DNA from: Burkholderia contaminans
GTDB lineage: Bacteria > Pseudomonadota > Gammaproteobacteria > Burkholderiales > Burkholderiaceae
NCBI RefSeq assembly: GCF_029633825.1
Contig: NZ_CP090640.1
Span: forward strand, 3,534,001 to 3,598,000
DNA length: 64,000 nucleotides
Reading direction: 5' to 3'
Shown here: positions 31,190 to 41,284 of the stretch, piece after piece
Layout: the number at the start of each line of letters is the position of its first letter
How positions within the stretch are numbered: the first letter of the stretch is position 1
Program-made: the position numbers and the translations under genes
The notes under the pieces: model-generated
Told to the model about the DNA's origin: nothing
What the model saw: the letters and a program-made list of their open reading frames with translations, nothing else
The model's database searches: none

Positions 31190-32599
31190 TCAGGCCAGCG
31201 CCGCCTCGATGCGCGACACCACGACATCGCGACCGAACAGCACGAGCACCGCATCGATCGACGGCGTATGCGTCGTACCCGCCACCAGCAGACGCACCGG
31301 CATCGCCAGTTGCGGCATCTTCAGCTTGTGCGCGCCGAGCGTCGACTTCAGCGCGGCGGACACCGCCTCCTTCGTCCAGTCGGCCGCCTTCAGCGCGGCG
31401 ACGAGATCGGCCAGCGCCGGACGCACCGCATCGGTCACGTGCTGCGCGAGCGCATCGGCTTCCGGTGCCGGCACACGGTAGAACATCGCGGCGCCTTCCG
31501 CGATCTCCTTGACCGTCGTCGCGCGATCCTTCATCAGCCCGACCACCGCTTCGAGCGCAGGGCCCGTCGCGATCGCCGCATCGTCGATGCCGAGGGCGGA
31601 AAGGAACGGCTTCGCCAGTTCGGCGAGGCGCGCGTTGTCGGCTTCCTTGATGTAATGCGCGTTCAGCCAGCTCAGCTTGCTGTGGTCGTACTGCGCAGGC
31701 GACTTGCCGAGATGCTCGAGATCGAACCATTCGACGAACTGCTCGCGCGAGAAGATCTCCGCGTCGCCGTGCGACCAGCCGAGGCGCGCGAGATAGTTGA
31801 CGACGGCTTCGGGCAGGAAGCCCGCGTCGCGGTACGCCATCACGCTCATCGCGCCGTGACGCTTGCTCATCTTCTCGCCCTGCTCGTTCAGCACGGTCGG
31901 CAGGTGCGCATACATGGGCGGCTCGCCGCCGAGCGCATTCAGGATGTTGATCTGGCGCGGCGTGTTGTTCACGTGGTCGTCGCCGCGGATCACGTGCGTG
32001 ATGCCCATGTCCATGTCGTCCACCACCACGCAGAAGTTGTAGATCGGCGTGCCGTCCGGGCGCGCGATCACGAGGTCGTCGAGCTCCTCGTTCGAGATCT
32101 CGACACGCCCCTTCACGGCGTCGTCCCACACGACCGTGCCGGTCAACGGATTGCGGAAGCGCAGCACCGGCTTCACGCCGGCCGGCGGCTCCGGCAGCAC
32201 CTTGCCGGGCTCCGGACGCCACGTACCGTCGTAGCGCGGCTTCAGGCCGGCCTCGCGCTGGCGCTCACGCAGCGCGTCGAGTTCCTCGGCCGACATGTAG
32301 CACGGGTACGCGAGGCCCTTCTCGAGCATCTGCGCAAGCACCTCGCGATAGCGGTCCATCCGCTGCATCTGGTAGATCGGGCCTTCGTCGAAATCCAGGC
32401 CGAGCCATTGCATCCCCTCGAGGATCGCATCGACCGCTTCCTGCGACGAACGCTCGACGTCGGTATCCTCGATGCGCAGCACGAACGTGCCCTTCATCTT
32501 GCGGGCGAACGCCCACGGATAGAGCGCGGAGCGGATGTTGCCGAGGTGGATGAAGCCGGTGGGACTCGGCGCGAAGCGGGTACGGACAGGACGGGTCAT
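31190..32599 (-). CDS. gltX: Glutamyl-tRNA synthetase
   Basis: A 469-residue class I aminoacyl-tRNA synthetase that charges tRNA-Glu. The HIGH-equivalent is FIHLGN in [16 protein letters not shown]; the KMSKS-equivalent is [25 protein letters not shown] is the GluRS-specific segment. The start at 32599 gives [15 protein letters not shown]; upstream frame extension is non-conserved. Its tRNA-Glu substrates are encoded in three copies immediately downstream on the same strand, after tRNA-Ala. Confidence 0.97.
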   Translation of the reverse strand: MTRPVRTRFAPSPTGFIHLGNIRSALYPWAFARKMKGTFVLRIEDTDVERSSQEAVDAILEGMQWLGLDFDEGPIYQMQRMDRYREVLAQMLEKGLAYPCYMSAEELDALRERQREAGLKPRYDGTWRPEPGKVLPEPPAGVKPVLRFRNPLTGTVVWDDAVKGRVEISNEELDDLVIARPDGTPIYNFCVVVDDMDMGITHVIRGDDHVNNTPRQINILNALGGEPPMYAHLPTVLNEQGEKMSKRHGAMSVMAYRDAGFLPEAVVNYLARLGWSHGDAEIFSREQFVEWFDLEHLGKSPAQYDHSKLSWLNAHYIKEADNARLAELAKPFLSALGIDDAAIATGPALEAVVGLMKDRATTVKEIAEGAAMFYRVPAPEADALAQHVTDAVRPALADLVAALKAADWTKEAVSAALKSTLGAHKLKMPQLAMPVRLLVAGTTHTPSIDAVLVLFGRDVVVSRIEAALA

Positions 32600-32878
32600 A
32601 AACGGTAACTCGAACGCCTGGGGCGCATGAATGATTCGACGCGGGATCGACGGCGGCAACCCGGACAGCAACGGGGCCGGCGACGCCCGGAACGGGAAAG
32701 AAGCCGGAATTATACTCGTGCCTGACATCGCGCCAAGCGCGCCGCTTGCTTTATGATGTGCGCGCCGCGGCCGCCAGCCGGCGCGGCGCCGGCCGCACGG
32801 AACCCCTGCGCGGCCGCTCGGAACCTATCGCCGCCGCGGGCCGTGACACCCGCCGCCAAGCCGCCGGAGAACCATTCG

Positions 32879-33793
32879 ATGTCGTCCCCTCGCCTGTCGC
32901 GCCGCCACTTCACGATCGCCGCCGCATCCGCCAGCCTCGCCGCCTGCACGTCGTTCGGCGACAAATCCCGCCCCGGCGCCGCAGTGCCGCAGGAAAAGCC
33001 CGTGAAGATCGGCATCGCGCTCGGCGGTGGCGCCGCGCGCGGCTTCTCGCACATCGGCGTGCTGAAGGCGCTCGAGGCGCGCGGCATCCCGATCGAGATC
33101 GTCGCGGGCACGAGCGCGGGCTCGGTGGTCGGCGCACTCTATGCGTCGGGCATGAGCGCCCTTCAGATCAACAAGATCGCGCTCGACATGGACCAGGCTG
33201 CGATCAGCGACTGGGCGCTGCCGTTCCGCTCGCGCGGGCTGCTGCAAGGCGTCGCGCTGCAGAACTTCCTGAACAAGACGCTCAACAACCGGCCGATCGA
33301 GAAGATGGCGAAGCCGCTCGGCGTCGTCGCGACCGATCTGCAGAACGGCCAGCCGATCCTGTTCCAGCAAGGCAATACGGGGCTCGCGGTGCGCGCGTCG
33401 TGCAGCGTGCCGTCGGTGTTCGAGCCGGTGAAGATCGGCAACCGCGAGTATGTCGATGGCGGCCTCGTGAGCCCGGTGCCCGCGTCGTATGCGCGCAAGA
33501 TGGGCGCGAGCTTCGTGATCGCGGTCGACATCTCGTCCCGGCCGGACGGCGCGGCCACCAACAACCCGATCGAGATGCTGCTGCAGACCTTCACGATCAT
33601 GGGCCAGACGATCAAGACCTACGAGCTCGACAAGTATGCGGACGTCGTGATCCGCCCGAACCTCAACGCGATGGGCGGCAGCGACTTCAACCAGCGCAAC
33701 GCGGCCATCCTCGCAGGCGAGGAAGCCGTCGCGCGCATCATGCCGGAACTGCAGCGCAAGCTCGCGGCGGCACGCGGCGTGGCTGCTGCGTAA
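32879..33793 (+). CDS. Patatin-like phospholipase, putative lipoprotein (RssA-like)
   Basis: A 304-residue patatin-fold acyl hydrolase. The oxyanion loop is ALGGGAARGFSHIG, the nucleophile serine is in GTSAGSVVG, and the catalytic aspartate in DGGLVSPVP. The N-terminus SPRLSRRHFTIAAAS followed by L20-A-A-C23 looks like a lipoprotein signal with a lipobox, and the paired arginines in SRRHFT hint at Tat export. GGAGA precedes the ATG at 32879; an open upstream frame is Pro/Ala-rich and non-conserved. It is divergent from gltX. Confidence 0.9.
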   Translation: MSSPRLSRRHFTIAAASASLAACTSFGDKSRPGAAVPQEKPVKIGIALGGGAARGFSHIGVLKALEARGIPIEIVAGTSAGSVVGALYASGMSALQINKIALDMDQAAISDWALPFRSRGLLQGVALQNFLNKTLNNRPIEKMAKPLGVVATDLQNGQPILFQQGNTGLAVRASCSVPSVFEPVKIGNREYVDGGLVSPVPASYARKMGASFVIAVDISSRPDGAATNNPIEMLLQTFTIMGQTIKTYELDKYADVVIRPNLNAMGGSDFNQRNAAILAGEEAVARIMPELQRKLAAARGVAAA

Positions 33794-33880
33794 GCACGCG
33801 AGTCGCGGGCCGGCGCACGCCGCCGGCCCGCCAACGGCGAAGCGGTTCCCGGCTCGCCGTTTGCACTGCCCCAAAACAAA

Positions 33881-33913
33881 AAACCCTGCCGCCTTTCGGT
33901 GACAGGGTTTTTT
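33881..33913 (+). terminator. Terminator between patatin-like and NlpC/P60 genes
   Basis: AAACCCTG arm and CAGGGTTT arm, with A-run before and T-run after, between convergent genes; likely bidirectional. Confidence 0.85.
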
Positions 33914-33941
33914 TCGATCCGGCCGGACCGGCCGTCGAACG

Positions 33942-34619
33942 TCAGTTGTTGCCGTTCGCCGAATCGTCGCCGATCGTCGCGCGCACGCGCTGACGCAGGT
34001 CTTCCGGCTTCATCGGGAACTCCGATTCGAGCCGGCGCGCGCCGGTGAAACGCTTTTCCCAGTAGCCGCTATCGAGATCGTCGACGCGGATGGTGCTGCC
34101 CGTCGACGGCGAGTGCACGAACTTGTTGTCGCCGATGTAGATGCCGACGTGCGAGAACGTACGGCGCATCGTGTTGAAGAACACGAGGTCGCCCGGCTTG
34201 AGGTTGCTCATGCTCACCTTCTCGCCGACGCGACTCATCTCTTCCGCGCGACGCGGCAGCGACATGCCGAGCGTGTCCTGGAACACGTAGCGCACGAAGC
34301 CGCTGCAGTCGAGGCCCGAATCCGGCGAGTTGCCGCCCCAGCGATAACGCACGCCGATCATGTTCAGCGCGCCGACGACCACGTCGCCCGCCTTGCCGGC
34401 CATGCCCGCAAGGAACGACTTCGCGCCGCCGCTCGACGACGGCTGGGCGCTGGTCTGCTGGAGGGAGGAATTCGACGCGTTCTGAGTCGAATTCGTGACA
34501 TTCTGGTTAAAACTGCTGACTTCGTCGGCGAACGCGCCGGGTGCTGCTGCGAACAGGGCGCCGATGAACAGCCCGGCGACGGTGCGCGCGCATGCCTGGG
34601 TCAGGGATCGATGCTGCAT
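33942..34619 (-). CDS. Secreted NlpC/P60 (C40) cysteine peptidase
   Basis: A 225-residue cell-wall hydrolase. Residues 1-31 form a signal peptide (GLFIGALFAAAPGAFADE). A Ser/Asn/Gln-rich linker (33-64) precedes the C40 domain with catalytic C105 in SGLDCSGFVRYVF, H157 in FSHVGIYIGD and H169 in FVHSPSTG. Such enzymes cut D-iGlu-diaminopimelate bonds in peptidoglycan. Upstream 34620-34740 is AT-rich and should contain its promoter. It is convergent with the patatin-like gene. Confidence 0.92.
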   Translation of the reverse strand: MQHRSLTQACARTVAGLFIGALFAAAPGAFADEVSSFNQNVTNSTQNASNSSLQQTSAQPSSSGGAKSFLAGMAGKAGDVVVGALNMIGVRYRWGGNSPDSGLDCSGFVRYVFQDTLGMSLPRRAEEMSRVGEKVSMSNLKPGDLVFFNTMRRTFSHVGIYIGDNKFVHSPSTGSTIRVDDLDSGYWEKRFTGARRLESEFPMKPEDLRQRVRATIGDDSANGNN

Positions 34620-34747
34620 TGGTCGATGGAATTTGCTTAAAAATCAGCTGATTGGCGGAAAATTTCGGTCGATACTAGCCAGCGCGTAATCGTTTGTCAA
34701 AACAAATTAATAAATACAATCGAGATAGTCAGACCATTGGCCGCCTA

Positions 34748-36370
34748 TCACGCTTTCCAGACCGCTTTCAACAGCTTTTGTGTGTAAGGATGTGACGGTC
34801 TGGTGAAGATGTCGGCCACCTCCCCCGACTCGACGACGGCCCCGTCCTGCATCACCGCGACGCGGTGCGCCATCGCCCCGATCACCTCCAGGTCATGGCT
34901 GATGAAGACATAGCCGAGGTTGTATTTCTGTTGCAAATTCGCGAGCAGTTTCAGCACCTGCTGCTGGATCGACACGTCGAGCGCGGACGTCGGTTCATCG
35001 AGGATCAGGATGCGCGGCTCCAGCACCAGCGCGCGCGCAATCGCGATCCGCTGCCGCTGCCCGCCCGAGAATTCATGTGGATAGCGGTGCAGCACCGTGC
35101 GGTCGAGGCCGACTTCGCGCAGCACCGCGAGCGACTTCTCGCGCCGCGCATCGGGTGTCATGTCCGGGCGATGCAGCTCGAGCCCCTCGCCGACGATCCG
35201 CTCGATCGTGTGACGCGGCGAAAGCGAACTGAACGGATCCTGAAAGACGACCTGCATGTTCGAGCGCAGCGCGGTCTGTTCGCGGCCGCGATAGGTCGAC
35301 AGCGCGCGGCCCTGGAATTCGATCGTGCCGCCGGCCGTCTTCTGCAGGCCGAGCAGCGCCATCGCGAGCGTCGACTTCCCCGATCCCGATTCGCCGACGA
35401 TGCCGAGCGTTTCGCCCTGCCGCACCGACACCGACACGTCCGCGACGGCCGTCACCGGCACCGAGCCGAACCAGCCCGCGATGCCCGGCCGCTTGCGCGC
35501 GAACTGCACGCTCACGTGCTGCGCGTCGAGCACGACGGGCGCGATCGGCATCACCGGGGTGACCGCGCGTTGCGGCCGGCTGTTCAGGAGCCGCTGCGTG
35601 TACGGGTGCTCGGGTTCCGCGAAGATTCGCTCGACGGGCCCGCTCTCGACGAGCCGGCCGTGCTCCATCACCGCGACGCGATCCGCGAAGTGCCGCACGA
35701 GATTCAGGTCGTGCGTGATCAGCAGGATCGCCATCCCGCGCTTTTCCGCTTCCTCGCGCTGCAGTTCCAGCAGCAGATCGACGATCTGCGCGCGGATCGT
35801 CACGTCGAGCGCGGTGGTCGGCTCGTCGGCCAGCAACAGGCGCGGCCGGCAGGCGAGCGCCATCGCGATCATCGCGCGCTGGCGCTGGCCGCCCGACAAC
35901 TGGTGCGGATAGCTGTCGACGCGCTTCTCCGGCTCGGCGATGCCCGTGCGTGCAAGCAACGCGATCGCGCGCTTGCGCGCCTCGACCGCCGAGACGCCGT
36001 CGTGCAGCACGATCGTCTCGCCGATCTGCACGCCGATCGTATACAGCGGGTTGAGCGCGGTCATCGGCTCCTGGAAGATCATCGCGATGTCCGAGCCGCG
36101 CAGCCCGCGCATCTCGCGCTCGCTCTTGGCCATCAGGTCCTGCCCCGCGAAACGGATCGTGCCGCTCACGTCGGCGTCCCGCAGCAGCCGCAGGATCGAC
36201 AGCGCGGTCACGCTCTTGCCCGACCCCGACTCGCCGACCAGCGCGACGCGCTCGCCGCGGCCGATCGCGAGCGTCACGTCGTCCACCGCGACCGTGTCGC
36301 CGAAGCGCACATGCAGATGCTCGAGCGCCAGCAGCGGCTCGCGCTGCGTCGATACGACCGGTTCGCTCAT
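34748..36370 (-). CDS. yejF: Peptide ABC transporter, duplicated ATP-binding protein
   Basis: A 540-residue fused double ATPase, with Walker A GESGSGKS in each half, signatures [13 protein letters not shown] and [13 protein letters not shown], and Walker [14 protein letters not shown] and [13 protein letters not shown]. The oligopeptide-type C-terminal motif is seen in both halves ([20 protein letters not shown]). It powers YejB-YejE. The ATG overlaps the yejE stop. The gene is last in the yejABEF order. Confidence 0.95.
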   Translation of the reverse strand: MSEPVVSTQREPLLALEHLHVRFGDTVAVDDVTLAIGRGERVALVGESGSGKSVTALSILRLLRDADVSGTIRFAGQDLMAKSEREMRGLRGSDIAMIFQEPMTALNPLYTIGVQIGETIVLHDGVSAVEARKRAIALLARTGIAEPEKRVDSYPHQLSGGQRQRAMIAMALACRPRLLLADEPTTALDVTIRAQIVDLLLELQREEAEKRGMAILLITHDLNLVRHFADRVAVMEHGRLVESGPVERIFAEPEHPYTQRLLNSRPQRAVTPVMPIAPVVLDAQHVSVQFARKRPGIAGWFGSVPVTAVADVSVSVRQGETLGIVGESGSGKSTLAMALLGLQKTAGGTIEFQGRALSTYRGREQTALRSNMQVVFQDPFSSLSPRHTIERIVGEGLELHRPDMTPDARREKSLAVLREVGLDRTVLHRYPHEFSGGQRQRIAIARALVLEPRILILDEPTSALDVSIQQQVLKLLANLQQKYNLGYVFISHDLEVIGAMAHRVAVMQDGAVVESGEVADIFTRPSHPYTQKLLKAVWKA

Positions 36371-37464
36371 CGCTGGCCTCCCGCCGCGCGCACCGAATCG
36401 GCGATCCGCGTGTCGAGTGCATTGCGCAGCGCATCGCCCATGAAGGTCAGCAGCAGCAGCGTCGCAACCAGCACGCCGAAGGTCGACAGCGAGATCCACC
36501 AGGCGTCGAGGTTGCCCTTGCCCTGCGCGAGCAGCTCGCCGAGGCTCGGGGTCGGCGGCGGCACGCCGAGCCCGAGGAAATCGAGGCTCGTGAGCGCGAG
36601 GATCGAGCCGCTCATCCGGAACGGCAGGAACGTGATCACCGGCGTGAGACTGTTCGGCAGCACGTGGCGCCAGATGATCTGCCAGTTCGTGAGGCCCATC
36701 GCGCGCGCCGCGCGCACGTAGTCCTGCGTGCGGTTGCGCAGGAATTCCGCGCGCACGTAGTCGGCGAGCCCGATCCAGCCGAACAGCGACAGCAGCACGA
36801 TCAGCAGCAGGAAGCTCGGCTCGAAGATCGACGCGAAGATGATCAGCAGGTACAGCTCCGGCAGCGAGCTCCAGATCTCGATCAGCCGCTGCCCGACGAT
36901 GTCGATGCGCCCGCCGAAGAAGCCCTGCACGGCGCCCGCGGCGATGCCGAGCAGCGTGCCGATCACGGTCAGGATCAGCCCGAACTCGACCGACACGCGG
37001 AATCCGTACACGAGCCGCGCGAGCAGGTCGCGCCCCTGCGCGTCGGTGCCGAGCCAGTTCGCGCGCGACGGCGGCGCGGGGTTCGGCACGTTCGAGAAGT
37101 AGTTCAGCGTGTCGTAGTAGTAGCGGTTCGGCGGGTAGACGACGAAGTTGCCGGGCGCCTCGAGCCGCTTGCGTACATACGGATCGAGATAGTCGGCCGG
37201 CGTCGGGAAATCGCCGCCGAAGGTCGTCTCCGGATACGCGTGGAACAGCGGGAAATAGTACTGGCCGTCGTAATGCACAACGAGCGGCTTGTCGTTCGAC
37301 CACAGCGGCGCCGCGACGCTCACGGCGAACGCCACGAAAAAGATCACGAAGCTCCAGTAGCCGAGGCGCTGCTGCCGGAAGCGCTGCCATACGCGGCGCG
37401 CGGGCGACGGCGACACGCGGGCGCGCGCCGCGTCGATGCGGGAAGACACGACGGCCCGGTTCAT
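36367..37464 (-). CDS. yejE: Peptide ABC transporter permease YejE
   Basis: A 365-residue permease of the OppC type. N-terminal LGYWSFVIFFVAFAVSVAAPL is the first membrane segment, a large loop follows (residues ~45-140), then the core with the EAA-type loop ARAMGLTNWQIIWRHVLPNS. Its 4-bp overlap with yejF and 48 bp gap after yejB place it in the yejABEF operon. The family imports peptides, and in enterobacteria carries microcin C inward. Confidence 0.94.
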   Translation of the reverse strand: MNRAVVSSRIDAARARVSPSPARRVWQRFRQQRLGYWSFVIFFVAFAVSVAAPLWSNDKPLVVHYDGQYYFPLFHAYPETTFGGDFPTPADYLDPYVRKRLEAPGNFVVYPPNRYYYDTLNYFSNVPNPAPPSRANWLGTDAQGRDLLARLVYGFRVSVEFGLILTVIGTLLGIAAGAVQGFFGGRIDIVGQRLIEIWSSLPELYLLIIFASIFEPSFLLLIVLLSLFGWIGLADYVRAEFLRNRTQDYVRAARAMGLTNWQIIWRHVLPNSLTPVITFLPFRMSGSILALTSLDFLGLGVPPPTPSLGELLAQGKGNLDAWWISLSTFGVLVATLLLLTFMGDALRNALDTRIADSVRAAGGQR

Positions 37465-37512
37465 CGCGCACCTCGCCCGGTGACGCCGGGCATGCAGACG
37501 GACGGTTTCATG

Positions 37513-38556
37513 TCAGCGCTCCAGGGTGTCGAATTGAATGCGCGGATCGACCCACACATAGCAGAGATCGGAGATCAGCTTGGTCGCGAGCCCGATCAGC
37601 GTGAACAGGTACAGCGTGCCGAGGACGACCGGATAGTCGCGCCGCACGACCGATTCGTACGACAGCAGCCCGAGGCCGTCGAGCGAGAACAACGTCTCGA
37701 TCAGCAGGCTGCCGGTGAAGAACGCGCCGATGAACGCGGCCGGAAAGCCGACGATCAGCGGCAGCATCGCATTGCGGAACACGTGCCTCCACAGCACGTT
37801 GCGCTCGGAGAGCCCCTTCGCGCGCGCAGTCAGCACGTATTGCCGGCGGATCTGGTCGAGGAACGCGTTCTTCGTCAGCATCGTGACGACCGCGAAGCTG
37901 CCGACGACCGATGCGGTGATCGGCAGTGCGATGTGCCACAGGTAGTCGAGCACCTTGCCGACGAGCGACAGCTGCGCGAAGTTGTCCGACGTGAGGCCGC
38001 GCAGCGGAAAGAGCTGCCAGAACGAGCCGCCGCCGAACAGCACGAGCAGCAGCACGCCGAGCACGAAGCCCGGAATCGCATAGCCGACGAGCACGACGAG
38101 GCTCGTCGCGACGTCGAACGGCGAGCCGTTGCGCACGGCCTTCGCGATGCCGAGCGGCACCGAGATCAGGTACGTGAGGAAGAACGTCCACAGCCCGATG
38201 CTGATCGACACGGGCATCTTCTGCACGACCAGCGACCACACGCTCTGGTGGCGGAAATAACTGTCGCCGAGATCGAAGCGCGCGAAGCGCTTGAGCATCA
38301 GCCAGTAGCGTTCGAGCGGCGGCTTGTCGAAACCGTACAGCGCCTTGAGCTGCGCGAGCTGCTGCGCGTCGACGCCGGTGTGCGCACGCATCCCGAACGG
38401 CACGGCGCCCTGCTCCGTCGCGCCCTTGCGCAATTCCTGCACGGCTTGTTCGACCGGGCCGCCCGGCACGAACTGGATCACCGCGAACGTGAGGGTCAGC
38501 ACGCCGATGAGCGTCGGAATCATCAGCAGCAGGCGTTTGAGGATGTAGCTCCACAT
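37513..38556 (-). CDS. yejB: Peptide ABC transporter permease YejB
   Basis: A 347-residue permease of the OppB type starting MWSYILKRLLLMIPTLIGVLT. The EAA-type loop is TARAKGLSERNVLWRHVFRN, and about six hydrophobic helices are present, with a periplasmic loop after helix 1. It lies 52 bp downstream of yejA in the same orientation. Confidence 0.94.
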   Translation of the reverse strand: MWSYILKRLLLMIPTLIGVLTLTFAVIQFVPGGPVEQAVQELRKGATEQGAVPFGMRAHTGVDAQQLAQLKALYGFDKPPLERYWLMLKRFARFDLGDSYFRHQSVWSLVVQKMPVSISIGLWTFFLTYLISVPLGIAKAVRNGSPFDVATSLVVLVGYAIPGFVLGVLLLVLFGGGSFWQLFPLRGLTSDNFAQLSLVGKVLDYLWHIALPITASVVGSFAVVTMLTKNAFLDQIRRQYVLTARAKGLSERNVLWRHVFRNAMLPLIVGFPAAFIGAFFTGSLLIETLFSLDGLGLLSYESVVRRDYPVVLGTLYLFTLIGLATKLISDLCYVWVDPRIQFDTLER

Positions 38557-38608
38557 AGGGCGTCGACTCGCGATCGGTAGGCGGGATTGAACGTTGGGGC
38601 GGCGTGGT

Positions 38609-40480
38609 TCAGTGATCGGGCTTCGCCCACCAGGTCGACACGACCCAGCCCTCGGCCGAATAGTACAGCGGCAGCGTCTGCGGATAGGCGAGCGTGCGCT
38701 TGTACGCGACCCGGTGCGTCGTGCTGTACCACTGCGGGACCGCGTAGTAGCCGTGCATCAGCACACGGTCGAGCGCGTGCGTCGCGTCGAGCAGGTCTTC
38801 GCGTGTCTGTGCGGTGCCGAGCGCGTGCAGCAGCGCATCGACGGCCGGCGACTTCAGCCCGATGAAGTTGTCGGAGCCCGGCTCGTCGGCGAACTTGCTC
38901 GCGTAGCGCGAGTACTGCTCGGCACCCGGCACCTGCACGCCCGGCAGGCGGATCGTCGTCATGTCGTAGTCGAACGCATCGAGGCGCTTTTGCAGGAGCG
39001 CGTAATCGGCCGTGCGAAAACGTGCGTCGATGCCGAGCTTCGCCAGATTGCGCTGGTACGCCGCCACGATCCCTTCCATCGACGCGCCGGAATCGTCGAG
39101 GATCTCGAACGTGAACGGCTCGCCCTTCGCGTTGCGCAACGCGCCGTCTCGATAGGTCCAGCCGGCCTGCGCGAGCAGCGCACGCGCCTTCAGCAGGTTC
39201 GCGCGCAGCGAACCCGGCGGATTCGTGTTCGGCTGCGTGACCACCGGGCCGAACACGGCCGGGTCGAGCTGCGCGCGCAGCGGCTCCAGCAGCTTCAGCT
39301 CGCCGGGGCCGGGCGTGCCGGTCGCCTGCAGGTCGGTGTCGGCGAAGTAGCTGTTCATACGCGTGTAGGCGCTGTAGAACAGCTGGCGGTTCAGCCATTC
39401 GAAGTCGAACGCGAGGTCGAGCGCCTGGCGCACGCGCACGTCGTGGAACAGCGGCCGGCGCAGGTTCATGAAGAAGCCCTGCATGCCGGCGCCGTTATGC
39501 TGGCGGAATTCACGCTTGACGAGCTCGCCGCTGTCGAAGCGCTTGCCGACGTCGCGGCGCGTCCAGTTGCGCGCGATGTACTCGACGAGCACGTCGTATT
39601 CGCCGGCCTTGAACGCCTCGAGCCGCGCGACGCCGTCGCCATACAGCTTGTAGACGATCCGCTCGAAGTTGTTGGTGCCCACCCGCACCGGCAGGTCGGC
39701 GCCCCAGTACGCCGGGTTGCGCCGGTAAGTGATCGTCCGGCCGTTGTCGTAATGGTCGATCAGGTACGGGCCGCTGCCGATCGGCTGCTCGAACGCGAGC
39801 TGGTCGAACGGGATGCGCGAGCCGTCCGCGCGCAATCCCCACTTGCGCGAAAACACCGGCACGCCGCCGGCGATCAGCGGCAGTTCGCGGTTCGCGCTGC
39901 GGAACTCGAAGCGCACCGTGGCCGGATCGACGACCACGGCCTTCGCGATCTCCGCGAAATACGCGCCGAACTGCGGCGCGGCCTGCTTGCTCTTCAGCGT
40001 GTCGAACGAGAACTTGACGTCGTCGGCGGTGACGCGGTCGCCGTTCGAGAAGCGCGCGCGCGGATTCAGGTGGAACGTGACCGAGCGGCGGTCCGGCGCG
40101 ACGTCGATGTCGTCGGCGAGCAGCCCGTACGCGGACGCCGGCTCGTCGGAGCTGCCGGTCGCGAGGCTCTCGAACAGCATGTCGATGCCCGGCGCGGGGT
40201 TGCCGCGCATCGTGAACGGGTTGAACTTGTCGAACGACGTCAGCCGGTTCGGGTTCGCGAGCACCAGCGTGCCGCCCTTCGGCGCGTCGGGGTTGACGTA
40301 GTCGAAATGCTTGAAGCCCGGCGGATACTTCGGCTCGCCGTACTGCGCAATGGCGTAGGCCGCGTGCGCAGCGCTCGCGGCCAGCACCGCTTGCAGCACG
40401 AACACCGCAGCCGCGCAGCCGGCAGTTCGTACCGCACGGCGGACGCGCGCGGCGGCGGCCCGGGGCGAACCCTTCGTCAT
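38609..40480 (-). CDS. yejA: Peptide-binding periplasmic protein YejA
   Basis: A 623-residue extracellular solute-binding protein (family 5). The signal peptide covers about residues 1-38 (an Arg-rich start, then AAAVFVLQAVLAASAAHA). Conserved segments are AYAIAQYGEPKYPPGFKHFDYVNPDAPKGG, which is divided from the family consensus by few changes, YGLLADDIDVAPDRRS, and QPIGSGPYLIDHYDNGRTITY. The start at 40480 gives the best signal peptide; the upstream in-frame extension is discarded. It delivers peptides to YejBEF. Confidence 0.93.
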   Translation of the reverse strand: MTKGSPRAAAARVRRAVRTAGCAAAVFVLQAVLAASAAHAAYAIAQYGEPKYPPGFKHFDYVNPDAPKGGTLVLANPNRLTSFDKFNPFTMRGNPAPGIDMLFESLATGSSDEPASAYGLLADDIDVAPDRRSVTFHLNPRARFSNGDRVTADDVKFSFDTLKSKQAAPQFGAYFAEIAKAVVVDPATVRFEFRSANRELPLIAGGVPVFSRKWGLRADGSRIPFDQLAFEQPIGSGPYLIDHYDNGRTITYRRNPAYWGADLPVRVGTNNFERIVYKLYGDGVARLEAFKAGEYDVLVEYIARNWTRRDVGKRFDSGELVKREFRQHNGAGMQGFFMNLRRPLFHDVRVRQALDLAFDFEWLNRQLFYSAYTRMNSYFADTDLQATGTPGPGELKLLEPLRAQLDPAVFGPVVTQPNTNPPGSLRANLLKARALLAQAGWTYRDGALRNAKGEPFTFEILDDSGASMEGIVAAYQRNLAKLGIDARFRTADYALLQKRLDAFDYDMTTIRLPGVQVPGAEQYSRYASKFADEPGSDNFIGLKSPAVDALLHALGTAQTREDLLDATHALDRVLMHGYYAVPQWYSTTHRVAYKRTLAYPQTLPLYYSAEGWVVSTWWAKPDH

Positions 40481-40546
40481 AGAGGCCCTGTCGGTCGAAT
40501 GAGGGGAGTAACGAGGGACGATTCTACCCATTCAAGCCGGCGAGCC

Positions 40547-40573
40547 AAAAGAAAACCGCCACGCGGGCGGTTT
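40547..40573 (-). terminator. Terminator after the PXPV-repeat gene
   Basis: Perfect 8-bp arms AAACCGCC / GGCGGTTT with, on the minus strand, a T-rich tail. Sits between the 121-residue gene and yejA. Confidence 0.8.
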
Positions 40574-40621
40574 CTTCACGGGCGGATCGGAGGCGCGCAT
40601 CAGGCGGCCGCGCCCTGCCGA

Positions 40622-40987
40622 TCAGCGCCAGCCGTTGTGGCGGCCGTTGTCCCAGTGGCCACGATCGCCACGATCGCCCCAGCCGCGGCCGTGATGGCGG
40701 TACCACTCGTCGCGGCCCCAGTAGCGACGGCCGTCCCAGTAGCGGTCGCCGTGCCAGCCGATCACGATGGCCGGCCCCGGAGCGTAGACAGGTGCCGGCG
40801 CATAGACCGGCGCAGGCTGATAGACGACCGGCGGCGGAGGCGGCGGCGCATACACGGGTGCGGGCGCGACGTAGACCGGCGCCGGAACGCCGAGATTGAT
40901 CCCGACATTGACTCCCGCCATTGCTGCGCCCGACACGAGCAAGGCCGTCATACCGGTCATGAGCGAGGCAACACGCAAGGTCTTCAT
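40622..40987 (-). CDS. Small secreted Pro/Val-rich repeat protein (PXPV type)
   Basis: A 121-residue protein with an N-terminal signal peptide (about 1-24, MTALLVSGAAMAG). Its central part is a repeat of P-A-P-V-Y and related units (VPAPVYVAPAPVYAPPP, then VYQPAPVYAPAPVYAP). The C-terminus is rich in Trp, Arg, Gly and His (RRYWGRDEWYRHHGRGWGD). The repeats resemble the PXPV family of Burkholderia-type secreted proteins, whose role is unknown. GAGGAA before the ATG at 40987 supports the start. The C-terminal half may bind metals or polyanions, but I cannot show it. Confidence 0.8.
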   Translation of the reverse strand: MKTLRVASLMTGMTALLVSGAAMAGVNVGINLGVPAPVYVAPAPVYAPPPPPPVVYQPAPVYAPAPVYAPGPAIVIGWHGDRYWDGRRYWGRDEWYRHHGRGWGDRGDRGHWDNGRHNGWR

Positions 40988-41284
40988 GGATTCCTCTTCT
41001 GGTTGTTTCATGTGTGATTCGACTATAACGGCAAGCGCCGTCTCCGCATATTTCCACTTTGTAAGAACTGATGCGCGGCATCGCAACGGAAAGCCTGCGC
41101 TAACGTCTTGTAACAATCGACGCCCGCCCCGCCCCCTCGCGCCCCGTTCCTAAAACATCTTTCATCCTGCCCCGCGCCCCGCGTTAAGCGGCGCCACGCA
41201 CACTGCGCGAGCCGAACCGGGCTCCCGCCGCGCTTCGGCACTTCGCTGACAGGCCGGCGCCCCGCGCCGGCGGAGACCTCGCCG

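Noticed and set aside
34748..37471. One long fused protein covering yejF and yejE
   Set aside because: The continuation past 36370 is an out-of-frame shadow of yejE; the permease is clearly encoded in its own frame with an ATGA junction.
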